NCBI GenBank assembly: GCA_044220875.1
Contig: JBGAQH010000003.1
Span: 124,001-188,000 of the forward strand
Direction: 5' to 3'
DNA length: 64,000 bases
DNA from: JAEUIT01 sp044220875
GTDB lineage: Bacteria > Planctomycetota > Phycisphaerae > Phycisphaerales > SM1A02
Shown here: in pieces, positions 18,572 to 26,573 of the stretch
Layout of the letters: each line of letters opens with the position of its first letter
Numbering within the stretch: the first letter of the stretch is position 1
Translations under genes and position numbers: made by a program
Notes under the pieces: generated by a model
The model's database searches: none
What the model was told of the DNA's origin: nothing
Seen by the model: only the letters and a program-made list of their open reading frames with translations

Positions 18572-19042
18572 TTACGAGCGCTTCGCCTTCGGGGCCTTGC
18601 GCTTGGCGGCCGGGGCTCCCGCCTTGGCGGCCTCTTCCTTCTTCCGCATCGTGTTGATCGAGCGGAGGCGGGCCTCGGCCGGCTTGCGCTCGCGTCGGGT
18701 CGAGACGCCCATGAGGAGGGTCATCCCGACGTCGGTGAGCGTCCACTTCTCGCCGCTGCGCTTGGCGTGCTTGCGGGTGGCCATCATCGCCAGGTGCGTG
18801 CTCACCTCGTCGCGGGGGAGGCCGGTCCTCTCGCAGATCTCGGCGGCCGTGGTGGGCTTGGCGCTCACCATGGCGGAACGGACGAGATGGGCCGTGCCGA
18901 CGCCGCGGCCGTTGTCGCGCTCGAAGCGCATGCCGTAGACGACGGCATCCACGACGGCGTTGTAGGTGGCGCGGTTCTTGAGCGAGATCTTGCGGGTCGC
19001 GTACTCGATCGCCCGCTCGTGATCGTTGAGCTTTCGTGGCAT
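18572..19042 (-). CDS. Small winged-helix-like protein with a basic histone-like tail
   Basis: 156 residues. The start at 19042 (MPRKLNDHERAIEYATRKI) is chosen because GGAG stands eight bases before it. Residues about 30-110 look like a winged helix-turn-helix (TTAAEICERTGLPRDEVSTHLAMM is typical recognition-helix spacing). The last 50 residues are strongly basic and end in an Ala-Lys-rich tail (AGAPAAKRKAPKAKRS) like those of bacterial histone H1-like proteins. A nucleoid or regulatory DNA-binding role is an inference; I do not recognise a named family. It is a single gene with its own terminator. Confidence 0.65.
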   Translation of the reverse strand: MPRKLNDHERAIEYATRKISLKNRATYNAVVDAVVYGMRFERDNGRGVGTAHLVRSAMVSAKPTTAAEICERTGLPRDEVSTHLAMMATRKHAKRSGEKWTLTDVGMTLLMGVSTRRERKPAEARLRSINTMRKKEEAAKAGAPAAKRKAPKAKRS

Positions 19043-19094
19043 GTGTGTGACTCCGGTGGGAGGGGTCATGCTACCCGAATCCCGCCGTGTTGGG

Positions 19095-19125
19095 CGAATC
19101 GTTAGGATTCTTCCCTAACAGCTCG
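19095..19125. repeat. Inverted pair of the dispersed CTAAC motif
   Basis: CGAATCGTTAGG (19095-19106) and CCTAACAGCTCG (19114-19125) are opposing copies of the dispersed oligonucleotide, able to form a stem through GTTAGG/CCTAAC. A third copy follows at 19175-19185. All three lie in the divergent gap between the genes starting at 19042 and 19217. Confidence 0.7.
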
Positions 19126-19216
19126 CGGATGGCGGGCCGAACCGCGGACGGGGATGCGCACCGGGCGCCCTCGCCTAACAGTCCGTTCGGCGCGCGACGC
19201 GGCGGTTCCCCGCGCC

Positions 19217-20065
19217 ATGCGAATCCCCCGATATTGGGCCCGTGCCGCCGTCTCGCGCCCGATCGGCGACGAGACCTTCGTCACCGAGGCGTTCGGCCAC
19301 TCCGACCGCAGCGTCGAGGATGCGGAGCGCGACGCCCGCGAGCGGGGACTTCGCGTCGCCCGCCGGTTCGAGGATCTGCACGGGGGACGGGAGCCCGCCG
19401 ACCTCGGCCGGTACGGCTACGCAAGCGACCGGCCGATGCGCGAGCCGGTCGTGCGCGAGCTCCGGACCGAGCCCGGCGGCGAGCGCTTCGCGGCCATCAC
19501 CCGCAACGGCTACGGCGCCCTCGTGCTCAACACCGCGAACGTCTGCTTCATCGACGTCGACGTGGCTCCGCCTCGCTCCCTTCTCGCGCGGCTCTTCCGG
19601 GGACAGGTGCCGACCTTTGACCAGACGCTCGACCGCGTCCGCGCCGTCGCCGACGCGACGCGCCTGGGGCTGCGCATCTACCGCACCGCCGCCGGCATCC
19701 GCGGCCTGGTCACGAGCGAGCTCCTCGATCCGACCGACCGCCGCACCGCCGAGCTCTTCGATCGCTTCGGTGCCGATCCCCGCTACCGCGCCCTCTGCCG
19801 CATCCAGCGCTGCTTCCGCGCCCGGCTGACCCCCAAGCCGTGGCGCTGCGGCATCGACGCCCCCTCGTGGCCGTGGCCCTTCCGCGACGAGGCCCACGAG
19901 CGCCGCTTCCGCGAGTGGCTCTCCTCCTACGAGCGGACGATCGCCGGATTCGCGACCTGCGAGCTGATCGAGCAGCGCGGACCGGCGTTCCACGTTCCGC
20001 TCGCCGCCGCGATCGTGCGCGAGCACGACGCCGCCTGCTGCCGCGGCTCTCATCCGCTCGCGTAA
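19217..20065 (+). CDS. Conserved protein of unknown function (possible nucleotidyltransferase/primase-like core)
   Basis: 282 residues from the ATG at 19217. No signal peptide or membrane segment. I see a beta strand with paired acidic residues (CFIDVDVAPP), then RIYRTAAGIRGLV, and a cysteine-containing CFRARLTPKPWRCG block. The spacing of hDhD and a downstream basic G-x-R motif is reminiscent of archaeo-eukaryotic primase-like folds, but this is only a resemblance. The ORF is open upstream to 19154, but MRIPRYWARA is the more natural start. It ends before a strong shared hairpin and is convergent with the cysteine-rich protein. Confidence 0.6.
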   Translation: MRIPRYWARAAVSRPIGDETFVTEAFGHSDRSVEDAERDARERGLRVARRFEDLHGGREPADLGRYGYASDRPMREPVVRELRTEPGGERFAAITRNGYGALVLNTANVCFIDVDVAPPRSLLARLFRGQVPTFDQTLDRVRAVADATRLGLRIYRTAAGIRGLVTSELLDPTDRRTAELFDRFGADPRYRALCRIQRCFRARLTPKPWRCGIDAPSWPWPFRDEAHERRFREWLSSYERTIAGFATCELIEQRGPAFHVPLAAAIVREHDAACCRGSHPLA

Positions 20066-20070
20066 ACGAA

Positions 20071-20100
20071 CGCGGGGCCCGGCATGCGCCGGGCCCCGCG
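20071..20100. terminator. Strong bidirectional hairpin between convergent genes
   Basis: CGCGGGGCCCGGC (20071-20083) is perfectly complementary to 20088-20100 with an ATGC loop. It lies between the stops at 20065 and 20126. There is no long T-tract on either strand, so it could also act as a transcript-stabilising stem. Confidence 0.7.
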
Positions 20101-20125
20101 AGTCGAATCGTTCCGTCAGGTCCGC

Positions 20126-21379
20126 TTACGGGCAGATGCCCCACGCGCCCAGGAGCGACGCGAGATCCTCGGGTCCGACCGAGCCGTTGCCGCTGATGTC
20201 GGCGCAGGCGTTGTTCGTGCCCCAGGCACCGAGCAGGGTCGCGAGGTCGGCCGGGCCGACGGCGCCGCTGCTGTCGAGGTCACCGACGCAGGCGCTGCAG
20301 AGCGAGCACAGCGTCGTGCTCTCGTTGGCGCAGATCGAGTCCCACATGGTGCTGCAGCAGAACCCGTCGACCGCGCAGACCGCGCTGCAGCAGGTCTCGT
20401 CGGAGCAGTACGGCGCCGAGTGGGAAGCGTTGCAGGGACCGGCCAGCGGCGAGCCGCACTGCAGGACGCAGTTGGCGAGCGCCTCGTCCACGCAGATGGC
20501 GTCCCACGCGACGTTGCAGCAGAACGAGTCGATGCCGCAGACGTAGTTGCAGCACTCGGGGTTGTCGCACGCCGCGGAACCCGGGGCATAGCAGCTCTGC
20601 TCGGCGGGGCCGCCGCATTCCGGCACGCAGAGGTCAGTGGCCTCGTTCGCGCAGATGGTGTCCCAGGCGCTGCTGCAGCAGAAGGCATCGACGCTGCACA
20701 CGTAGCTGCAGCAGCCCTCGTCGTCGCAGAGCGGGTTCGCGTGGCTCGAGAAGCAGCTTCCGGTGTTGGGATTGCCGCAGACCACGCACATCGTCGTCGC
20801 CTCGTTGGCGCAGATGCTGTCCCAGTGGTTGTCGCAGCAGAAGACGTCGGCGTTGCAGACGTCGGTGCAGCAGCTCTGGTCGGCGCAGGCCGGTGTGGTG
20901 TGGCTGACGTAGCAGGAGCCGGCGGTCTCGGTGCCGCATCCGGCGCACTGCACGAAGGCCTCGTCCACGCAGACGCCGTCCCATTGGGTGTTGCAGCAGA
21001 AGGGATCGGCCGAGCAGACGGAGTCGCAGCAGGCTTCGTCGGCGCAGAAGGGGCCGTGCGCCGCGTAGCAGGTGCCGGAGTTGGGGTTGCCGCAGCTCGC
21101 GCAGTTGGTCGCGGCCTCGTCGGAGCAGATCCCGTCCCACTGGTTGTTGCAGCAGAAGGGGTCAAGCGCGCAGACGGTGTTGCAGCAGGTCGCGTCATCG
21201 CAACCGGGCGTGCCGTGAGCGACGTAGCAGCTTCCCGATGCGGGGCAGCCGCCGAGCGGATTCGCTTCGGCGGTACCGGAGATTGCCGCGGCGATCGCCG
21301 TGACTGCGAGCGCCGCAACCCGGGCCAGCAGGGAGCGCGCAACGGTACAGGTGCCCTGACGGGCATGAGTCTTCGACAT
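20126..21379 (-). CDS. Secreted cysteine-rich repeat protein with dockerin-like tail
   Basis: 417 residues. The start at 21379 follows a GAGAGGA ribosome site. A signal peptide ends near AEANP. Six repeats of about 50 residues follow, each with the pattern CY..H..P.C....CC..VC..D.FCC...WD.IC..EA...C..C, giving about nine cysteines per unit; the conserved WD and CC pairs suggest a disulfide-stapled fold outside the cytoplasm. The last 54 residues are two dockerin-like loops. A single copy of the same cysteine module occurs in the protein at 24931. Ligand or structural role unknown. Confidence 0.8.
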   Translation of the reverse strand: MSKTHARQGTCTVARSLLARVAALAVTAIAAAISGTAEANPLGGCPASGSCYVAHGTPGCDDATCCNTVCALDPFCCNNQWDGICSDEAATNCASCGNPNSGTCYAAHGPFCADEACCDSVCSADPFCCNTQWDGVCVDEAFVQCAGCGTETAGSCYVSHTTPACADQSCCTDVCNADVFCCDNHWDSICANEATTMCVVCGNPNTGSCFSSHANPLCDDEGCCSYVCSVDAFCCSSAWDTICANEATDLCVPECGGPAEQSCYAPGSAACDNPECCNYVCGIDSFCCNVAWDAICVDEALANCVLQCGSPLAGPCNASHSAPYCSDETCCSAVCAVDGFCCSTMWDSICANESTTLCSLCSACVGDLDSSGAVGPADLATLLGAWGTNNACADISGNGSVGPEDLASLLGAWGICP

Positions 21380-21476
21380 GATCGGTCCTCTCTTCGTGGC
21401 TCCGCGGAACAACAGGCCAGCGCGTGGAGCCCCGCGGCGGCGAGCCGAGCGTATCAGGTTGCGGGAATCGCGCGGT

Positions 21477-21839
21477 TCAGGGCTTCGCGTTTGCGGGAGC
21501 GCCATCGGTCGGACGGCTGACGGTGTACCCAAGTCGCCTGATCGCGTCCTCGACCGAGCTCGACAGCGCAGGATCTGCCATCGTCACGACCGCCCGATGG
21601 TCTTCCAGCGAGACGCGACAGTCACTGATCCCCTTCAGCCCCTTCACCTTGTCCGTGATCGCATTCACGCACCCCTCGCAGTGCATGCCTTCCACGGCGT
21701 AGGCGATGGTCTGCGTCTCGTTCGAGGCGGAGGCCTCCGACGACCCGCAACCGGTCACGACAAGAAGCGGGGCGGCGCCGAGCGGAAGAAGGCACACCAG
21801 GGCGGAGGGGGCGACGAATCGGGCGGCGAAGGAGGGCAT
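21477..21839 (-). CDS. Heavy-metal-associated (HMA) domain lipoprotein
   Basis: 120 residues from the ATG at 21839. The N-terminus is a lipoprotein signal with lipobox VVTGC near residue 31. The mature part is one HMA ferredoxin-like domain: VEGMHCEGCVNAI carries the GMxCxxC copper/metal site, followed by GLKGISDCRVSLEDHRAVV and a C-terminal strand. Such domains bind Cu(I) or similar soft metals. A membrane-anchored periplasmic carrier or sensor is plausible. It is divergent from the sigma factor, 112 bases apart. Confidence 0.8.
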   Translation of the reverse strand: MPSFAARFVAPSALVCLLPLGAAPLLVVTGCGSSEASASNETQTIAYAVEGMHCEGCVNAITDKVKGLKGISDCRVSLEDHRAVVTMADPALSSSVEDAIRRLGYTVSRPTDGAPANAKP

Positions 21840-21951
21840 GGAACACTGATCGTAGTCGAGGCTCTTCCGACGACCAACTGCGCGGCACGTCCGCGCTGCA
21901 CCCGGGCCTTGGTCCATTGCCTCGGCGAAGCGGCCTGAGCACAATGTGCTG

Positions 21952-22557
21952 ATGAGCGAGCCGACGCCGAATCCCCGCCACGAGCCGGAGCCCATGCCCG
22001 GCGCGGAGGGGAGCGAGCGCCGCCACGCCGCGGAGACGCTCTTCCCCGACCTCTATGACGAACTCCGGCGGCTCGCCGAGTCCCGCCTCGGCCGGGAGCG
22101 GACGGGCGGGACGCTTCAGGCGACGGCTCTTGTCCATGAGGCCTACCTCCGGCTCGCGGGCGGCACGGGCGAGGCCAGCGCACGTCAGTGGGATGGGCGC
22201 GGCCACTTCTTTGCGGCCGCGGCAACGGCGATGCGGCGGATCCTGGTCGAGCGTGCGAGGGGACGGACCCGACGGAAGCGAGGCGGCGACCGACAGCGCG
22301 TTGACCTCGACGAGTTGGCGATCGGCGCCGACGAGGAGTCGGTCGACATCCTCGCCCTTGACGCGGTCCTGTCGCGCCTGTGTGCCAAGGACCGTCGCAA
22401 GCATGACGTGGTGATGCTCCGATTCTTCGCCGGGCTGCCGATCGAGCGCGTCGCGGAGGAGCTTGGCGTGGCGACCGCGACGGTCGAGCGCGACTGGGTC
22501 TTCGCGAAGGCGTGGCTCTTCCGGGAGCTCGGCGGCGAGGCGACCGATGACCGCTGA
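21952..22557 (+). CDS. ECF-type RNA polymerase sigma factor (planctomycete-type, kinase-linked)
   Basis: 201 residues from the ATG at 21952; a GTG at 21946 is possible. Region 2 reads LYDELRRLAESRLGRE...TLQATALVHEAYLRL and FFAAAATAMRRILVERAR, typical of the ECF subgroup expanded in planctomycetes. Region 4 is DVVMLRFFAGLPIERVAEELGVATATVERDWVFAKAWLFREL, a standard helix-turn-helix. Its 3' end overlaps the downstream kinase start by 11 bases, so the two are translationally linked. In this lineage such sigma factors are often genetically coupled to Ser/Thr kinases, suggesting regulation by phosphorylation rather than by an anti-sigma factor. Confidence 0.9.
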   Translation: MSEPTPNPRHEPEPMPGAEGSERRHAAETLFPDLYDELRRLAESRLGRERTGGTLQATALVHEAYLRLAGGTGEASARQWDGRGHFFAAAATAMRRILVERARGRTRRKRGGDRQRVDLDELAIGADEESVDILALDAVLSRLCAKDRRKHDVVMLRFFAGLPIERVAEELGVATATVERDWVFAKAWLFRELGGEATDDR

Positions 22558-24910
22558 TGGCACGCCGGAGCGCGGACCACGCCCCAACGAGACGGCGGCG
22601 GAGATCGATGCCCGTGACGAGCTCCCCTCATCCGACGCGACCGTCGAGGAGCTGTTCCATGAGGCGCTCGCCGTGCCCGGGGAAGAGCGCCGCGCATGGC
22701 TCGAGCGGCGCACGCGCGACGCGATCCTGCGCGAGGAGGTCGCATCGCTGCTCGCCGCGCACGACGGGGGCCGCGGATTCCTCGAGCGACCGCCCGCCGG
22801 GGCGATGGGCCTGGCCGACGCGGCGGCCGTCGCCGCGCGCGGCGAGGGCGACGCGCGCGAGGTCGAGCGCAGCGCCGCGGAGGCGCTGCTGGGGCAGCGC
22901 GTCGGCGAGTTCACGCTGCAGGCGGTGCTCGGCCAGGGCGGCATGGGCGTCGTCTACCGCGCCGAACAGCGGCAGCCGCAGAGGACCGTGGCCCTGAAGC
23001 TGGTGCGGCCCGGCTACACGAGCGCCGCAATGGTGCGTCGGCTGGAACTCGAGGCGGAGGTCCTCGGGCGCCTTCGCCATCCCGGCATCGCTTCGGTGTA
23101 CGCCGCCGGCACCGCCGACCTCGGCTTCGGACCACAGCCCTACGTGGCGATGGAGCTGGTCGAGGGGTGGCCGCTCCGCGATTGGCTTGCGGCAAGCGAC
23201 CCGACCGTGGAAGCGCGGGTGCGGGCGCTCATCGACATCGCCGAGGCGGTGCAGCACGCCCACCAGAACGGGATCATCCATCGTGACCTGAAGCCGGAGA
23301 ACCTGCTCATCGAGGAGCAGCCCGGCTCTCCGCCGCGCCCGCGCGTGCTCGACTTCGGCGTCGCCCGACTCACCCGCGAGGATCTCGCCGCGCGGGCCCA
23401 CGCGACGGAGGATGGCCATCTCGTCGGCACGCTCCAGTACATGAGTCCCGAGCAGGTGCGCGGCGAGCCGGTGGACACGCGCTGCGACGTCTTCGCCCTG
23501 GGGCTCATCGCCTGGGAGATGCTCGTCGGTCGTCCGGCGCGGACGATCGGTCGCGGGAGTCTCGCCGGCGCGGTGAAGGCCGTGATCGAGCAGACGCCGC
23601 CGCCGCCGCACACGATCCTGCGTTCGCTGCCGCTCGATCTCTCGATGGTCGTCGCCAAGGCCCTCGAGCCCGAGGCAGCCCGGCGCTACGCGAGCGCCCA
23701 CGAGTTCGCCGTCGATCTCCTCCGATTCCTGCGGAAGGAACCCGTGACGGCGCGGGCGCCGACGACCGTCTATCTCCTTCGCCAATACGCGGCCCGCCAT
23801 CGGGCCCGCGTCGCCGCGGCCGGCGCGGTGACGGCCATCGCGCTTGCGGCGTTCGTCGCGGTCACCGCGCTTCTCCTTCGCACCCGGGCCGCCGAGGAGC
23901 GCGAGCGGCAGCGGGCCGACGACTCGACGGCCGTCGTCGACTACATCCTCTGGACGCTCGGCGTCGACGCCCAGGTGCAGAGCTCCTCGCAGGTGGATGT
24001 CACGCGGCTCCGCACGCTCCTGGCCGATCTTGGGCGCGACGTCGACGGGCGGCTGGCGAGCCGCCCGCAGGCCCAGGCCCGGCTGCTCAACGCGATCGGC
24101 GAGCGCTACCATACCCTCAACGACTATCCGCTCGCGAAGGCGACGTTCGAGCGCTCCCTCGCGATCTGCGACGCGCTTCCGGACCGGCGGACGGCGCTCC
24201 GCGGCGCCGCGCTCCACGGTCTCGCCGCGGCGGAGTTCTTTCTCGCCCAGGGCGATCGGACGAGACTCGGCCATTCGCGCGAGCTCTACGAGGAGGCGCT
24301 TGCGACGCGCATCGGGGCGCTCGGCCGCGATCACAGCGACACGGCCCTCACCATGCGACACCTCGCGGCGGTGCTCCGCTCGGTCGGCGAGGGGGACCGG
24401 GCCGAGTCGCTCTATCGCGAATCGCTGGCCATCCACGAGCGGCTCCATGCCGCGGGCGATCCGCTCGCCTCGCCGGTCATGGTGGCGAGCGGCTACAACG
24501 GACTCGCGACGTATCTCGCCGGCAAGGGCGAGCATGAGGAGGCCAGTTCACTCTTCGCGGCGTCGCTGGCCCTCATGCGCAACATGCCCCACGGCGAGCG
24601 CCGGGCGGTGGACGAGGCCCGCGTCCTCCGCAACCTCGGCGTCGAGCAGGGGGCGACGCGCCGGTTCGCGGACGGCGCCGCTTCGCTCGCCGAGGCCGAG
24701 TCGATCTTCCGCCAGCAGCTCGGGCCCTCGAACCGGGAAGTGGCGATCACGATCCTGCGCCGCGGGCAGATCGAGCTTGCCCGCGGCGACGCAACCGCCG
24801 CCGCGGCCGCCGCCCGATCCGTCATGGGCGACTTCGGCCTGGCCGAGGGCGACGTCACGCGGGCCGACGCGGCGAAGCTCCTCGAGGCGGCGCTCCGCCC
24901 CGGTTCCTAA
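22547..24910 (+). CDS. Transmembrane Ser/Thr protein kinase with TPR-like C-terminal sensor region
   Basis: 787 residues from the ATG at 22547, inside the end of the sigma gene. The kinase domain spans about 120-410: GQGGMGVVYRAE glycine loop, catalytic lysine in VALKLVRPG, HRDLKPEN loop, DFGVA, and APE-like SPEQ. One transmembrane helix follows at about 425-448 (VAAAGAVTAIALAAFVAVTALLL). The C-terminal 330 residues are helical TPR-like repeats (ALATRIGALGRDHSDTALTMRHL, ESLYRESLAIHERL) of the type that binds peptides or partner proteins. It probably signals to the ECF factor encoded just before it. It ends at a TAA inside a CTAAC motif. Confidence 0.9.
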   Translation: MTADGTPERGPRPNETAAEIDARDELPSSDATVEELFHEALAVPGEERRAWLERRTRDAILREEVASLLAAHDGGRGFLERPPAGAMGLADAAAVAARGEGDAREVERSAAEALLGQRVGEFTLQAVLGQGGMGVVYRAEQRQPQRTVALKLVRPGYTSAAMVRRLELEAEVLGRLRHPGIASVYAAGTADLGFGPQPYVAMELVEGWPLRDWLAASDPTVEARVRALIDIAEAVQHAHQNGIIHRDLKPENLLIEEQPGSPPRPRVLDFGVARLTREDLAARAHATEDGHLVGTLQYMSPEQVRGEPVDTRCDVFALGLIAWEMLVGRPARTIGRGSLAGAVKAVIEQTPPPPHTILRSLPLDLSMVVAKALEPEAARRYASAHEFAVDLLRFLRKEPVTARAPTTVYLLRQYAARHRARVAAAGAVTAIALAAFVAVTALLLRTRAAEERERQRADDSTAVVDYILWTLGVDAQVQSSSQVDVTRLRTLLADLGRDVDGRLASRPQAQARLLNAIGERYHTLNDYPLAKATFERSLAICDALPDRRTALRGAALHGLAAAEFFLAQGDRTRLGHSRELYEEALATRIGALGRDHSDTALTMRHLAAVLRSVGEGDRAESLYRESLAIHERLHAAGDPLASPVMVASGYNGLATYLAGKGEHEEASSLFAASLALMRNMPHGERRAVDEARVLRNLGVEQGATRRFADGAASLAEAESIFRQQLGPSNREVAITILRRGQIELARGDATAAAAAARSVMGDFGLAEGDVTRADAAKLLEAALRPGS

Positions 24911-24930
24911 CAGTTCGCTCATCCCGACGG

Positions 24931-26421
24931 TCAGCCGCAGGGACCCCACGCCCCGAGCAGGATCGCCAGGTCCGCGGCGTCGACGATGCCGTCGCCGTTG
25001 AGGTCCGCGGTGAGCTTCCCGCGGCTTCCCCATTCGCCGAGCAGGATCGCCAGGTCGGAGCCGCCGACGGCGTTGTCGCCGTCGAGGTCCTCGATGCAGC
25101 CGTAGCCGGGGCAGAAGGCAATCGCGCCGGCGGCGCAGAGGGCGTCCCAGGCGCCGTCGCAGCAGCTCGGGTCGACCGAGCAGATGAGGTCGCAGCAGAG
25201 CGGGTTGTCGCAGCCCGGCGCGGCATGCGGCGCGTCGCAGGGAAGCGCCGCCGGATCGCCGCAGGCCGGGAAGAGCGTCTTCCGCTCGTCGAGATAGAGC
25301 ACGTACTTCGTCGGGCAGGCCGGAAAGGTCGGGGCGTTGCCGTCGATGGTGACGATCGCGACGTAGGGCCCGGGCGTGACCGGCACCGGACCGAGCGTCA
25401 TCGGGCAGGCGGCGACGGACTTCGAGGCGACCTGGGTCTGGCTGCCGCACTGGTCGCCCTGGAGGATCGTCACGCGGGCGTTCGTGGCCGGCGGTCCGCC
25501 GGGCGTCTCGGTCACCAGCGAGGCGACGAGATATCCCGGCGTCGTCACGGTGAATCGATAGGCGTCGCGATCCTTGCCGACGGGGACGCCCGCCTTGAAC
25601 TCGACGCCGGTCGTGCCGCACGCCGCGCGATAGGTGCCGGCCGCCAGCGCACCGATGTTTTGCAGCGGATTGCCCGGCTCGGCGCAGCCGCCGTTGACGT
25701 CGGGGCCGAGGGGCGAGCAATCGAAGGCATCGCTGTCGATCGCGGCTCCCGCGGGGCAGTTGATCTCGCAGGGAGGCGAGAAGAACTTCACGCCGCTGAC
25801 GTTGATCGCGTAGTGGCCGCCGGGTGCGACGCCGCCATGACTCCACGTCTGGATCGGGAACGCGCCGCCGGCGCCGTCGGGGCCGCTGACCTCGGTGCCG
25901 TTGGGGCTCGCGTCATGGAAGATCGGGCCGGCCTGACTCACCGGGATGCTGTCCTTGGTGGAGATCGCGAGGAAGTAGAGCCCCGGCGTCACGAGCGACG
26001 CCCCGGAGCCGTCGGTCGCGTTGGGCGTCAGCTTCGAGAAGACCGTCGGGAAGGAGGCGGCGTCGTTGTCGTTCGACAGCAATCCCTTGCCGTCGAGCTT
26101 GAAGAGCCAGAGTTGGGTGTTGAAGTCGGTGGCGACGGGATCGACCGTCGCGCTGAACTGCTCGGGATTCGTGATGCAGATCAGATACATGTCCTCGAAG
26201 TCCGACGCGTCGGCCGCGGCGGTGAGGTCGCCCTTGATCTTGCCCGACGCGCCGGAGCCGGTGACCGGCTGGGCGGTCGCCGGCGTCGAACCGGCATCGG
26301 GCACTTCCTCAAAGGTCGGGCCGGCAAACGCCGTCCACGCGGTCGCGGCGATCAGCGCCAGGGCGACGAGTCGCCGGCGGACGAGCGTTGGGCGGGCGTT
26401 GCTGGATCGGCTATCGGGCAT
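24931..26421 (-). CDS. Secreted pre-peptidase-like beta protein with cysteine module and dockerin-like tail
   Basis: 496 residues from the ATG at 26421. The signal peptide is basic then hydrophobic (RRRLVALALIAATAWTAFA). Residues 35-210 and 240-400 look like two beta-sandwich domains of the bacterial pre-peptidase type (DAYRFTVTTPGYLVASL and SDFEDMYLICITNP are characteristic). One copy of the cysteine module from 20126 follows (LCCDLICSVDPSCCDGAWDALC). Two dockerin-like loops close the protein (DLDGDNAVGGSDLAILLG and DLNGDGIVDAADLAILLG). It is convergent with the kinase, only 20 bases away. Confidence 0.75.
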   Translation of the reverse strand: MPDSRSSNARPTLVRRRLVALALIAATAWTAFAGPTFEEVPDAGSTPATAQPVTGSGASGKIKGDLTAAADASDFEDMYLICITNPEQFSATVDPVATDFNTQLWLFKLDGKGLLSNDNDAASFPTVFSKLTPNATDGSGASLVTPGLYFLAISTKDSIPVSQAGPIFHDASPNGTEVSGPDGAGGAFPIQTWSHGGVAPGGHYAINVSGVKFFSPPCEINCPAGAAIDSDAFDCSPLGPDVNGGCAEPGNPLQNIGALAAGTYRAACGTTGVEFKAGVPVGKDRDAYRFTVTTPGYLVASLVTETPGGPPATNARVTILQGDQCGSQTQVASKSVAACPMTLGPVPVTPGPYVAIVTIDGNAPTFPACPTKYVLYLDERKTLFPACGDPAALPCDAPHAAPGCDNPLCCDLICSVDPSCCDGAWDALCAAGAIAFCPGYGCIEDLDGDNAVGGSDLAILLGEWGSRGKLTADLNGDGIVDAADLAILLGAWGPCG

Positions 26422-26573
26422 AAGGGCACATTCCTGCCCTCCGGTGGGAGGAGGGACATTCGTCGCGGCGCAGCTCCACCATGCCCCAGCATGCGCCGCC
26501 GTCGAGCCTCGTCCCTCAGGAAGTCGCCGAAATTCGTCAGGAAGGACGCGGCGGACCGTGGACGCCCGGCCCG

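Noticed and set aside
19095..19185. Three clustered CTAAC-type sites considered as an integron attC
   Set aside because: An attC needs RYYYAAC on the left and GTTRRRY on the right with a foldable centre of about 55-140 bases; the orientation here is reversed, there is no integrase or cassette, and single copies occur inside core genes.
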